48,581 nucleotides of DNA from CAYQMF01 sp964418595 (lineage in GTDB: Bacteria > Planctomycetota > UBA1135 > UBA2386), in contig CAYQMF010000041.1 in the NCBI GenBank assembly GCA_964418595.1, positions 1 through 48,581 on the forward strand, written 5' to 3'. Positions 1 through 8,039 of the stretch are shown here, piece after piece. Positions within the stretch are counted from its first letter, which is position 1. Each line of letters begins with the position of its first letter. The position numbers and the translations under genes are program-made. Under the pieces are notes generated by a model. The model saw only the letters and a program-made list of their open reading frames with translations, searched no databases and was not told the origin of the DNA.

Positions 1-1
1 G

Positions 2-85
2 CGCACCGCCACCGTCGCCGACCTCGATCGCTGGACCGACGCCATCCTCTCCGCGCCGACCCTCGACGCCGTGTTCCGCGACTGA
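2..85 (+). CDS. C-terminal end of an unidentified protein (partial)
   Basis: The window opens inside a gene. An open frame runs from base 2 to a TGA at 83-85 and encodes the last 27 residues, ending TLDAVFRD. Codon use (G/C in third positions) looks coding. Too little is visible to name a family. It lies 18 bp upstream of the next gene on the same strand, so the two may be co-transcribed. Confidence 0.5.
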   Translation, partial: RTATVADLDRWTDAILSAPTLDAVFRD

Positions 86-103
86 TCGGAGGAGCCTGCT
101 CGC

Positions 104-502
104 GTGCGTGTCGCCGTGTCCGCGCTCCTCGTCCTCTCGGCGTGCGCGACGCCGACTGCCCCGACGCAACCCCGCCTCGACGCGACGCTCGTCGTGCTGA
201 AGACAGGACCTCGCACCGAGCCTCTGTCCACGACCGAGCGAGCGAGCGTGTTCGGCGGCCATTTCGCCAACATGGAGCGCCTCGCCCGCGCCGGCGACCT
301 CCTTCTCGCCGGGCCCTACGGCGCCGAGCGCGCCGACCCGACGCGCCGCGGGATCTTCGTGCTGGACACCGCCGACCTCGGGCACGCCCACGCGCTCGCC
401 GAGACCGATCCGGGCTTCAAGGCGGGCGTGTTCCGCTTCGACTACCACGCACTCTCCACCGCCGCAGCGCTGCGCGCCCAGCGCCTGCCCCACCGCCGCT
501 GA
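104..502 (+). CDS. Small YCII-like lipoprotein
   Basis: A 132-residue protein. It begins with a short hydrophobic signal and a lipobox (LSAC, Cys14), so it is probably lipid-anchored. The rest resembles the YCII/YciI ferredoxin-like fold: an N-terminal beta strand (residues about 27-33), a GGHFANMERLARAGDLLLAGP segment around an HxxxxxxLxxxGxLLxxGP pattern, and a closing AETDPGFKAGVFRFDYH stretch. YCII family members include dehalogenase-like and unknown-function proteins; no substrate can be inferred here. The GTG start at 104 is supported by a GGAGG ribosome binding site at about 88-92, one of the few clear Shine-Dalgarno sequences in this window. The fold call is moderate; the lipoprotein call is good. 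Confidence 0.7.
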   Translation: MRVAVSALLVLSACATPTAPTQPRLDATLVVLKTGPRTEPLSTTERASVFGGHFANMERLARAGDLLLAGPYGAERADPTRRGIFVLDTADLGHAHALAETDPGFKAGVFRFDYHALSTAAALRAQRLPHRR

Positions 503-524
503 GGCGTACGCAAGCGACGGCGGC

Positions 525-659
525 TCACCCGATCAGCTCGCCGAGCTGGCGCGCCCAGCGGACCGCCGGCAACACCTGCACGCCGTCGTCGCGCAGCTCG
601 CGATCACCCAGGTACACCGCCACCCTCATGGCGCGCGACCGCGCGCCGGATCCCGCCAT
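525..659 (-). CDS. Possible small open frame or gene remnant, unknown
   Basis: The gap between the two plus-strand genes has little coding character on the plus strand. The minus strand has a 44-codon frame (internal ATG at 629 would give 34 codons) with strongly G/C-biased third positions, ending QLGELIG then TGA. The internal ATG shares its CATG palindrome with the start codon of the opposite gene at 628. No family is recognised. It could be a remnant of a longer gene whose 5' part has been replaced, or chance. Low confidence. Confidence 0.2.
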   Translation of the reverse strand: MAGSGARSRAMRVAVYLGDRELRDDGVQVLPAVRWARQLGELIG

Positions 660-1239
660 CGAGCTGCGCCTCGGGCAGCACTACGAAGGGCAGCGCGACT
701 TCGAAGAAGCGGTGCGCTGGTTCACGGTGGTGAGCAAGAGCGAGGATGCAGCGCTGGCGAAGGTCGGCCGTGACCGCCTCGCGGCGATCCGAGCGCGCGT
801 GCCGACGGTGGCGGAACTGGCACGCGAGGTCCTCGCGCTCGCGGAGAGCCGTCGGGATCCCGCGCGCTTGGAAGCCAGGGTCGGACGCGACGACGGCAAG
901 CCGTCCGTCCTCATGGAGATCGGGGAACGCGGTCGACGGCTGATGTTCTCGTGGATCGACGACGAACTGACGCTGGACTACCGGCCGACCCAGACACCCA
1001 TCTGTTTCAACTACCACCTGACCCCGGAGCTGGCCGCCAACGCGGCTGCCGCCAAGCTCGTGATCTGGTCGCTTCCGGTGGACGATCCGTTGTGGGCCGA
1101 CCTCGCCGATCACGGCGGCGGCGGCACGCTGCCGATGCGCGGCGACGCGCCGGTGGACGCGCGCACACGCGTGCAGAAGATCCTCGCGCGGCTGCGCGCC
1201 ATGGACACGCCCGCGTGCGTCGTCGACATCAGCCGCTGA
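628..1239 (+). CDS. Hypothetical protein with TPR-like N-terminus
   Basis: A 203-residue cytoplasmic protein without signal peptide or membrane segment. Residues about 12-45 (LGQHYEGQRDFEEAVRWF...) look like a single tetratricopeptide-type helical hairpin, followed by a helical region and a mixed C-terminal part that I do not recognise. The ATG at 628 was chosen because sequence in the same frame upstream has non-coding, arginine/serine-rich composition. No ribosome binding site is obvious. The function is unknown. Confidence 0.6.
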   Translation: MARDRAPDPAIELRLGQHYEGQRDFEEAVRWFTVVSKSEDAALAKVGRDRLAAIRARVPTVAELAREVLALAESRRDPARLEARVGRDDGKPSVLMEIGERGRRLMFSWIDDELTLDYRPTQTPICFNYHLTPELAANAAAAKLVIWSLPVDDPLWADLADHGGGGTLPMRGDAPVDARTRVQKILARLRAMDTPACVVDISR

Positions 1240-1253
1240 GCACACCCGGCGCG

Positions 1254-1259
1254 TAAGCT
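1254..1259 (+). promoter_or_regulatory. -10-like element (TAAGCT)
   Basis: TAAGCT lies 11 nt before the ATG of the clostripain-family gene, which has no Shine-Dalgarno sequence. It is one of a recurring set of TAnnCT motifs just upstream of starts in this window. No convincing -35 is seen. Inference only. Confidence 0.35.
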
Positions 1260-1270
1260 CCGCGCGCCGC

Positions 1271-3907
1271 ATGCTCTCCGTCTTCGTCCGCCTCGGTCTC
1301 GTCCTCCTGCTCGCCGTCGCGCCCGCGGGCGCGCAGAACCCTTCGCACGCGTTCGTCGGGGTCTTCGATGGCGAAGGCCTGCGCCTGATCCTCGGCGCGG
1401 CGGGCCCGGCCTACGAGGGGACGCTCACCGTCGGCGCGCTGAGCTTTGCGGTCACCGCGCACCACCAAGGCGACGGTCTCGCGGGCAGCTACACCGCCAC
1501 GCTCGGGCGCGTGGCGTTCACCGCGACGCTGCAAGGCGACACGCTCCTGCTCCGCCGTGGCAACCTCGAAACACGGCTGCGCCGCTTCCAACTCGCCTCG
1601 CTGCGACTGCCGGAACCGCGCAAGGTCCCTGCCCTCGCCGACCTCGGACCCGTGCGCGCCTCGCCTTCCCGCGCGTGGACCGTGCTCGCGTACATCGCCG
1701 CCGACAACGATCTCGAAGGCGCGGCTCTGCTCGACCTGCAGGAGATGGTGCGCGGCGTGCCGGCGAACACCGTCGATGTGGTCGCGCTCGTCGACCGCGC
1801 CAAGGAGTACGCCACGACCCAGCCCGACTGGACCGACGCGCGCGTGCTGCGCGTGACCCGACCGAGCGCGGACGCGCCCGCGCAGATCGCGGTGCTGGCG
1901 ACGCCCGGCGAACTCGACATGGGCGATCCGGAGGTCCTCGCCTGCTTCGTCGAGGGCGCGCGGCGCGCGTTCCCCGCACCGCGCACGGCGCTCGTGCTGT
2001 GGGACCACGGCGGCGGCTGGTCGCAGCAGTGCCTCGACTTCGACCGCGGCGGTGCTGCGGGGATCGACGGGCTCTCGCTCGTGGAGGTACGCGAAGGCAT
2101 CGAGAAGGGACTCGCCCGCGCCGGCGCGGCGCCCTTCGACCTGCTGGGCTTCGACCAATGCCTGATGGCGCAGCTCGAGACCGCGCTCGAGTGCGCGGGC
2201 GTCGCGCGCGTCCTCGTCGCATCGCAGGCGGTCGAACCCGGGGCCGGCTGGCCGTGGGACGCGGTGCTGCCGCTCTTCACCGCGGACACGCCGACGGACG
2301 ACATCGCCCGGCGTCTGGTCGCCGCCTACGCCGCCTCGTACCAGGGCAAGGACGACGCGACCACGCTCGCGGCGTTCGACCTCGCGCGCGCCGCCGCGCT
2401 GCGCGACCGCGTCGATGAAGTCGCGCGCGCGCTCGAACCGCGCCTCGACGTCGCGTGGGCGAGCATCGCGCGCGCGCTCTTCTATGCGGAGTCGTACGCC
2501 GGGCGCGATGACTTCCGCGCCGGCGCGCAGGCGACGATGTCGGTCGACCTGCTCGACGCGATCGCGCGCATCCGCCACGGCCTGCGCCCGTTCCCGGCGG
2601 AAGACGAGTTCAACGCCTTCCTCGAGGCGCACCGTGCCTTCGTGCTCGCGAGCAACGTCGGCCCGCGCCGCTGGCTCAGCCGTGGGGTCTCGGTGTATGC
2701 GCCGCCGTCGCCGGCGCAGATGGATCCGGCGTGGCGGCAGACGACGTTCGGCAAGACGAGCGCGTGGGCGCGCCTGCTCGATGGCCTGCACGCGCGCGTC
2801 GCCAAGGATACGCGCGCGCCGCGCTTCGAGGACGTGCGCGTGACCGACGAACGCGGCACGACGAAGGCCACGGTCGAGGCGCTCGCCGGCGACCAGCTCG
2901 TGGCGACGCTGGCCGGGGACAACGTCGTGTGGACGCACATGGAGGACGCGCGCGGCACGCCCGCCGACGCGATCGTCACGCGGCGCGGGTTCGTGTTCGA
3001 CTCGCAGTGGCTCACGCGGCTGGGCAGCGCGGCGGCGGACGACGTCGACCTGATGATGCCGGTGTACCAGGACGGCCGGACCGGCTTCCGCAGCGAGCTG
3101 CAGGGGATGCGGTGGTTCGTCGCCGACGCGGAGGCGCAGGGCACGGCGACGGTGTACTTCGACTCGCCCGCCCAAGGCGCGCCGATCCGGGTGATGGCCG
3201 ACTACCAATCGCCCGCGCACGCGGGCCTGCAGGAGGTCGAGGTCCTCTTCGATCCGGCGAGCTGGGAGGCGAAGGGGCTGATCGCACGCACGACACTGCC
3301 TGGGGGCCGCGTGCTGCGCCGTGGCGTCGAGCCCCATCCGCAGGGCACCGTGTGGCTCGCGCACGAGACGCGCAAGAACGGCGTGGTCGGCCGCCAGCGC
3401 GGCATGACGCTCACCTGGGGCAAGGGGCTGCGCCTCGTCCTCGACGAGGACACCTTCGGCGATCACGTCGTGACGCTGCGCGCGGAGACGATGGCCGGCA
3501 AGGCCGGCGCAGCGCACGTCGCGTATCGCGCACAGCCGAGCGAAGTGCTGCGGCAGTGGCGCGCGAGCTGGCGCGGGTTCCGGCCGGAGCAACTGCTCGG
3601 CACCTGGAACCAGCACTATCTCGGCCCCGGCGGCGCACCCGTCGCGATGGACGTCGCGCTCACGATCACCGCGGCGGGGCCGGATCGCTACGTCGCGGAG
3701 GCGACCTTCCGCCGCCCGCAAGGTGAGCAACGCGTGCGCTACGTCTGGCACCTGGACTCTGCGATGGGAACCCTGCGCATCGTCACCGACACGCCGGGCA
3801 GCCGGACCAACGCGTACTACGGGCCGGCGGTGTGGCTCGGCGACGAAGGCCTGCGCGCCAAGATGCTCAACTTCGGCGGCGTGTTCTGGGGCTGGCGGCG
3901 ACGGTAG
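1271..3907 (+). CDS. Secreted clostripain-family cysteine peptidase (C11)
   Basis: An 878-residue protein with a Sec signal peptide (residues 1-21, ending AGAQ). After an N-terminal beta-rich region comes the C11 peptidase domain, starting near residue 135 (WTVLAYIAADNDLEGAA) with the family's N-D-L core. The predicted catalytic dyad is His246 in LVLWDHGGGW and Cys297 in LLGFDQCLMAQLE. Clostripain-family enzymes cleave after basic residues; the exact specificity here is not visible. Several hundred residues of beta-rich sequence follow, ending in a lipocalin-like or METT-like tail (GTWNQHYLGPGG...). It ends with TAG, showing that TAG is an ordinary stop in this genome. The protein probably acts in the periplasm or outside the cell. 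Confidence 0.85.
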   Translation: MLSVFVRLGLVLLLAVAPAGAQNPSHAFVGVFDGEGLRLILGAAGPAYEGTLTVGALSFAVTAHHQGDGLAGSYTATLGRVAFTATLQGDTLLLRRGNLETRLRRFQLASLRLPEPRKVPALADLGPVRASPSRAWTVLAYIAADNDLEGAALLDLQEMVRGVPANTVDVVALVDRAKEYATTQPDWTDARVLRVTRPSADAPAQIAVLATPGELDMGDPEVLACFVEGARRAFPAPRTALVLWDHGGGWSQQCLDFDRGGAAGIDGLSLVEVREGIEKGLARAGAAPFDLLGFDQCLMAQLETALECAGVARVLVASQAVEPGAGWPWDAVLPLFTADTPTDDIARRLVAAYAASYQGKDDATTLAAFDLARAAALRDRVDEVARALEPRLDVAWASIARALFYAESYAGRDDFRAGAQATMSVDLLDAIARIRHGLRPFPAEDEFNAFLEAHRAFVLASNVGPRRWLSRGVSVYAPPSPAQMDPAWRQTTFGKTSAWARLLDGLHARVAKDTRAPRFEDVRVTDERGTTKATVEALAGDQLVATLAGDNVVWTHMEDARGTPADAIVTRRGFVFDSQWLTRLGSAAADDVDLMMPVYQDGRTGFRSELQGMRWFVADAEAQGTATVYFDSPAQGAPIRVMADYQSPAHAGLQEVEVLFDPASWEAKGLIARTTLPGGRVLRRGVEPHPQGTVWLAHETRKNGVVGRQRGMTLTWGKGLRLVLDEDTFGDHVVTLRAETMAGKAGAAHVAYRAQPSEVLRQWRASWRGFRPEQLLGTWNQHYLGPGGAPVAMDVALTITAAGPDRYVAEATFRRPQGEQRVRYVWHLDSAMGTLRIVTDTPGSRTNAYYGPAVWLGDEGLRAKMLNFGGVFWGWRRR

Positions 3908-3910
3908 GGT

Positions 3911-3984
3911 CAGCGCTGCCTGCGGCCGCAACCCGAAGGGTTGAGACGGTGCTGCGCACCGCCAGAAACAGGCCGCAGGCGCTG
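3911..3984 (+). repeat. Structured intergenic element, copy A
   Basis: An outer stem pairs CAGCG (3911-3915) plus CCTGCGGCC (3919-3927) with GGCCGCAGG (3971-3979) plus CGCTG (3980-3984), leaving a 3-nt bulge (CTG, 3916-3918). Inside are two hairpins: CAACCC-GAA-GGGTTG (3929-3943) and CGGTGC-TGC-GCACCG (3947-3961). The sequence TTGTCTCTG follows. Copies B (22776-22916) and C (34441-34516) share the plan. It lies just after the clostripain-family stop codon, between convergent genes. Confidence 0.8.
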
Positions 3985-4064
3985 TTGTCTCTGCAGACGA
4001 CTACAACTCCCGCTCGCAACAGCACGATCCTGGCGCAACGCAAGGGTTCGCGGGAAGTAGCAGA

Positions 4065-5750
4065 TCAGCGCGCCTGTTCGAGGCGCTGGCGGATCGCGGC
4101 GTTGCCCGGGTCGAGCGCGAGCGCGCGCTCGAGCGCGTGCCTCGCCTCGTCGCGCCGGCCGAGCCGCAGCAGGCAGTCGCCTTCCACGTGGTGTGCGTGC
4201 GGCCAGGTCGGGTCGAGGGCGCGCGCGCGCTGCGCGAGCGCCAGGGCTGCGTCGAGCTGGCCGGCGTCCATGCCGGAGAGCGCGGCCATGTAGAGGTAGT
4301 CGCGCGACGACGGTGCGTGGTCGACGGCGCGCAACAGGTCGCGGTGCGCGGCGGCAGGATCGCCACCCCGGTAGCGCAACACCCCGAGCGCGTACCACGC
4401 CTTGTGCTCACGCGGCTGCAGGGCGACGGTGCGCTCGTACTCGCGGCGCGCGCCATCGGCGTCGCCCGCGGCAGCCAGCGCGCGGCCGTACTGGAAGTGG
4501 GCATTGAAGCTGTCCGGCTGCAGGCGGAGGGTGTGCTCCCATAGCGAGATCGAGTCGCGCCACACGCGGGTCTGCTGCCAGGTGAGCACCGCGAGGATCA
4601 AGAGCCATGGGATCGCGACGACGGCCACGACGCGCGCGTCGACCCTCGCCAGACACACGACCAGCACGGCCGAGAACGGCACCGCCGCGAGGTACGTGTA
4701 GCGATCGGCCACGAGCTGCGGACCGCTCTGCAGGAACCCGAGCACCGGCGCGCAGATCACTGCGGCGGCGAGCGCGGCGACGAGGACGCCGTGCGCGCGC
4801 AGGATGCGACGCCACGCGATCACGGCGCCGACCACGGCGAGGCTGACGACCAGCGTCGTTGCCCAGAAGCGCATCTCCGTCGGGTCGAGCGCGTGCTCGA
4901 ACGGATAGAGCGGCGACAGCCGGATCGGCGCGATGGTCTTCGCCGCGTAGAAGCAGAGCCCGAAGCACGCCTGCATCGCGCGGGCCCACCACGGGTGCTC
5001 CGCGAAGCCCATCCGCGCGCCCCCGGAGTCCTGCGCCAGCGCGGCGACGACGGCGAACGCGAGCGCCAGCGCGACGTAACCGACCTTCTCGACCAGCAGC
5101 TTCGCCAGGCCGACGCGCAGATGGCGTCGCAGCGGCGCCACATCGATCAACAACAGCAGCAGCGGCATGGTCACGCCCCACGCCTTCCCCAGCAGCGACA
5201 GGAAGAGGAAGCCGTGCGACGCCCACAGTCGGCGACGGCGCGCGTGGGGCTCGGCGGACCGATGCGCGCGCAGGTAGGTCAGGATGGTGAGCATCCAGAA
5301 CACACCCGACACGCCGTCGCGCCGCTCCGTCACCCAGGCCACGGACTCCACGCGGAGCGGGTGGATCGAGAACAGCAGGGCCCCGAGCGCGGCGAGCCAG
5401 CACGCGCGGGGCGACGCGAGCCCGGGCGTATAGCGCGGGATCTCCGCCAGCAGGCCGTAGCAGGCCAGGGCCGTGGCGACATGCCAGAGAAGGTTGACCG
5501 CGTGGAAGGCGACCGGCGACGGCCCCCACAGCGCGTGATCCAGCGCGTATGTCAGCCAGGTCAGCGGCTGGTAGTGCCCCATGTGCGCCTCACCAAGCAT
5601 GGCCGCGAGGTGATGCGCACCGAGTCCTTGCAGGCGGTGGTTCCCCAGCACCACGAGGTCGTCGTCCCAGTTGACGAAGTCACAGGCGAGGACGCCGGCG
5701 TGCGTAGCCGCGGTGGCAAGTGCGACCGCGACGAGCGGAACCCAACGCAT
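4065..5750 (-). CDS. TMTC-like membrane protein with C-terminal TPRs
   Basis: A 561-residue polytopic inner-membrane protein. The N-terminus (signal anchor, then DFVNWDDDLVVL...HYQPLTWLTYALDHALWG and LFSIHPLRVESVAWVTERRD) matches the GT-C-like membrane domain of bacterial proteins related to eukaryotic TMTC O-mannosyltransferases. About eight to ten hydrophobic helices follow, then four or so TPR units from roughly residue 400 (e.g. AHFQYGRALAAAGDADGA, HVEGDCLLRLGRRDEA). The acidic WDDD motif near residue 28 is the usual position of the catalytic acidic residue in GT-C enzymes. A role in protein or envelope glycosylation is likely but not demonstrated. It is convergent with the clostripain-family gene. 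Confidence 0.75.
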   Translation of the reverse strand: MRWVPLVAVALATAATHAGVLACDFVNWDDDLVVLGNHRLQGLGAHHLAAMLGEAHMGHYQPLTWLTYALDHALWGPSPVAFHAVNLLWHVATALACYGLLAEIPRYTPGLASPRACWLAALGALLFSIHPLRVESVAWVTERRDGVSGVFWMLTILTYLRAHRSAEPHARRRRLWASHGFLFLSLLGKAWGVTMPLLLLLIDVAPLRRHLRVGLAKLLVEKVGYVALALAFAVVAALAQDSGGARMGFAEHPWWARAMQACFGLCFYAAKTIAPIRLSPLYPFEHALDPTEMRFWATTLVVSLAVVGAVIAWRRILRAHGVLVAALAAAVICAPVLGFLQSGPQLVADRYTYLAAVPFSAVLVVCLARVDARVVAVVAIPWLLILAVLTWQQTRVWRDSISLWEHTLRLQPDSFNAHFQYGRALAAAGDADGARREYERTVALQPREHKAWYALGVLRYRGGDPAAAHRDLLRAVDHAPSSRDYLYMAALSGMDAGQLDAALALAQRARALDPTWPHAHHVEGDCLLRLGRRDEARHALERALALDPGNAAIRQRLEQAR

Positions 5751-5868
5751 GGGCGCGGATCATGCACCATCTTTCAGGCGCGCCGAACGACTTGCTCTCG
5801 CCCGCAACTGGCATGAGGCGGTTGCGCAATGGCGATCCCGCGCTCCAATCTCGCTGCTGCCCCAGCGT

Positions 5869-5885
5869 CGCGGGACGGTCCCGCG
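5869..5885. promoter_or_regulatory. 17-bp perfect palindrome upstream of secreted protein gene
   Basis: CGCGGGAC-G-GTCCCGCG has 8-bp perfect arms around one base. It lies 32 nt before the ATG at 5918, in the 167-bp divergent region between the TMTC-like gene and the secreted protein gene. It could be an operator or an mRNA hairpin. Confidence 0.4.
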
Positions 5886-5917
5886 CGGTTCTCTCCATCG
5901 GCTGCTCAAGTACCACC

Positions 5918-6901
5918 ATGCTCAAGCTCCTCGTCTCGTCGTTGACCCTCGCGTGCGTCGTCTCCGCGCAGGCCCACTACATCCCGAGCGACACGCCTAC
6001 CACCGGCACCTGCAACGTCATCCCGTTCGGCGACACGACGGGTTCCGCGACCTGGACCAACCAGATCTACCAGACGATCGCCACCGCGGCCCAGCTCGGC
6101 AACACGGGTGGCATCATCACCGGGATCGCGTTCGCGCCCTGCGGCTCCGGCTTGCACAAGAACACGCGGCTGCGGATCTCGCTCTCGCACGTCCCACCGG
6201 GGCACATCATGCAGACGACGTTCGCGCTCAACATGCCCACTCCCGCGCTCGTGCTCGACGTGACGAACCACGCCTGGAACGTGACCGCGAACCAGTGGAA
6301 CGACATCGGGCTGCAGAACTTCTTCGTCTACGACGGCGTGAGCGACCTGGTGATGGAGATCATCGCCGAAGGCAACATCAACCCGTCGCCCCAGGGCTTC
6401 CACCGCGACACGATGACGCGCGTGTACGCCACGACGTGGACGGGCACGCCACCCCTCACCGGCACAACCGGCCTGGCCGCACTCAAGTGGTGCGTCAGCA
6501 AGTGCGTCGCGACGGTTGGCCTCTTCGGCTCCGGTTGCGCCGGCCTGTCGCACTCGTACGTCGGCGTGCCACAGCTCGGCGCTCCGACCCTCGACGCCAA
6601 GCTCACGGGCGCTGCGCCCAGCTCGCCGGCGTTCCTGATCCTCGGCACGATGGACACGGTCCCCTATCCCATCGACCTGTCGTTCCTCGGCTTCACCGGC
6701 TGCAACCTGTACCACGACATCCTGGTGGCGTTCACCGGCGCAGCGGATGCATCCGGCGTGGCGACGTTCCCGCTGGGCCCCGTGCCGCAGAACCCGAACA
6801 TGCGCTGCCTCAAACTGTTCACGCAGGGCGGTAACCTGAACCCGGCGGCACCCGGCAGCCTGTCGATCAGCAACTACGCGCGGCTCCTGTTCGGAATCTG
6901 A
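5918..6901 (+). CDS. Secreted protein of a planctomycete-type family
   Basis: A 327-residue protein with a signal peptide (MLKLLVSSLTLACVVSAQA). The N-terminal 200 residues are beta-rich and lectin-like or jelly-roll-like in appearance, with threonine, asparagine and glycine abundance. After residue about 200 comes a Cys-rich turn (WCVSKCVATVGLFGSGCAG) and a C-terminal segment with the pattern PxLGxPxLxxxLxGAxPSSPAFLILG. I recognise that segment as common in secreted planctomycete proteins of unknown function. The ATG at 5918 is the only start that leaves a proper signal peptide. No enzymatic motif is seen. Confidence 0.7.
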   Translation: MLKLLVSSLTLACVVSAQAHYIPSDTPTTGTCNVIPFGDTTGSATWTNQIYQTIATAAQLGNTGGIITGIAFAPCGSGLHKNTRLRISLSHVPPGHIMQTTFALNMPTPALVLDVTNHAWNVTANQWNDIGLQNFFVYDGVSDLVMEIIAEGNINPSPQGFHRDTMTRVYATTWTGTPPLTGTTGLAALKWCVSKCVATVGLFGSGCAGLSHSYVGVPQLGAPTLDAKLTGAAPSSPAFLILGTMDTVPYPIDLSFLGFTGCNLYHDILVAFTGAADASGVATFPLGPVPQNPNMRCLKLFTQGGNLNPAAPGSLSISNYARLLFGI

Positions 6902-7000
6902 GCCGCTCCGCCCTACGGGCGTTGCGGCTCAGGCATTGCTGGAGCCGTCGCAACGCGGGGCACCGTCCTCGACGAGGCGACGCATCGACCCCGCTGCGAC
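6900..7000 (+). terminator. Two consecutive hairpins between convergent genes
   Basis: The first hairpin starts in the stop codon: GAGCCGC (6900-6906) pairs with GCGGCTC (6924-6930), with an inner CGCCC-TAC-GGGCG (6909-6921). The second is a 12-bp stem, GTCGCA plus GCGGGG (6947-6960, 2-nt bulge) with CCCCGCTGCGAC (6989-7000), containing an inner CCTC-GAC-GAGG. There is no T tract, so this could be a terminator or a structured element like those elsewhere in the window. Confidence 0.45.
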
Positions 7001-7048
7001 GTCTCGTTGGCAGTCTCGCGCGCAGCCGCGATTCCGTGGTGGCGGGCT

Positions 7049-8011
7049 TCACACCCGCGGGCTGCCGGTCCGCGCCACGCGATCCATGGCCGCCACCAAC
7101 TGGCGCGCGATGCCGGGCTCGTGCGACGAATGCCCGGCGTCGTCGACCACCAGGTAGCTGGCCTCCGGCCACGCTCGGTGCAGGTCGTCGGCGCCGAGCA
7201 GCGGACACACGAGGTCGTAGCGGCCGTGCACGATGAACCCCGGGATGTGCCGGATGCGGTCGATGTCGCGCAGGAGGCGATCGTCCGGCGTGAACCGCTG
7301 GTTGCGCAGGTAGTGCGCCTCCAGCCGAGCCAGCGCCCAGCTCGTGTGGTCGTTGGTGAGCAGACCGAGGAACTCGGGGTTCGGCAGCAGGGTGCACGCG
7401 CCGGCCTCGTAGGCGGCCCACGCCTTGGCGGCGGCGCGCGCGGCGGCGGGATCGGCGCCGTTGAACAACTGCCAGTAACCCTCCAGCAGGTCGATTCGCT
7501 GCTGCGGCGGCAGGTGCTCCGCGAACGCGCGCCAGGCCTCGGGCGCCAGGTTGCGCAACCCGTAGAGCCACCAGTCGATCTCGAGCTGGCGCAGGAGCCA
7601 GATCCCGCGCAGGCAGAGCGACCGCACGCGCTCCGGGTGCCGTTGCGCGTAGTAGAGACCGAGCGTGCTCCCCCACGAACCGCCGAAGACGTGCCACTTC
7701 TCGATGCCGAGGCGGGCGCGGATGGTCTCGAAGTCGGCGACGAGGTGGTCGGTCGTGTTCTCCGCCAGTTCGCCGTACGGCGTGCTGCGGCCGGCGCCGC
7801 GTTGATCGACGAGGATCACGCGGAACGCGCGCGGGTCGAAGAAGCGGCGATCGGTCGTCGAGCACCCCGCACCCGGACCACCGTGCACGAAGAGCACGGG
7901 TTCACCGCGCTGGTTGCCGCACTGCTCGACGTAGATCGTATGGTGCGGTGAGACCGCGAGGCGTTCGGTGTGGAAGGGTTCGAGTTCGGGGTAGAGGCCG
8001 GGAGGAGCCAT
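7049..8011 (-). CDS. pip: Prolyl aminopeptidase (alpha/beta hydrolase, S33)
   Basis: A 320-residue cytosolic enzyme that releases N-terminal proline from peptides. The oxyanion-hole motif HGGPGAG, the nucleophile elbow GGSWGST (catalytic Ser), an Asp in GRYDLVCP and a His in DDAGHSSHEP are all present and in family order. The characteristic start YPELEPFHTERLAV and VDQRGAGRSTP also match proline iminopeptidases, and the length is typical (310-320). The start is the ATG at 8011: a CATACT -10-like box lies exactly 6 nt upstream and no Shine-Dalgarno sequence is seen, suggesting a leaderless mRNA. Confidence 0.93.
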   Translation of the reverse strand: MAPPGLYPELEPFHTERLAVSPHHTIYVEQCGNQRGEPVLFVHGGPGAGCSTTDRRFFDPRAFRVILVDQRGAGRSTPYGELAENTTDHLVADFETIRARLGIEKWHVFGGSWGSTLGLYYAQRHPERVRSLCLRGIWLLRQLEIDWWLYGLRNLAPEAWRAFAEHLPPQQRIDLLEGYWQLFNGADPAAARAAAKAWAAYEAGACTLLPNPEFLGLLTNDHTSWALARLEAHYLRNQRFTPDDRLLRDIDRIRHIPGFIVHGRYDLVCPLLGADDLHRAWPEASYLVVDDAGHSSHEPGIARQLVAAMDRVARTGSPRV

Positions 8012-8017
8012 GCGGTG

Positions 8018-8023
8018 AGTATG
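8018..8023 (-). promoter_or_regulatory. -10-like element (CATACT) of pip
   Basis: On the minus strand CATACT ends 6 nt before the ATG at 8011, the spacing expected if transcription starts at the start codon itself. No clear -35 is present. Confidence 0.4.
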
Positions 8024-8039
8024 AGGTCGAGCGGCGTCC

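Noticed and set aside
1229..3931. Very long minus-strand open frames opposite the clostripain-family gene (similar ones oppose tamB, the kinase, the cco operon and the M1 gene)
   Set aside because: They arise from high GC with few stop codons, are rich in Arg/Ala/His, have no domain motifs and mirror well-identified genes on the other strand.
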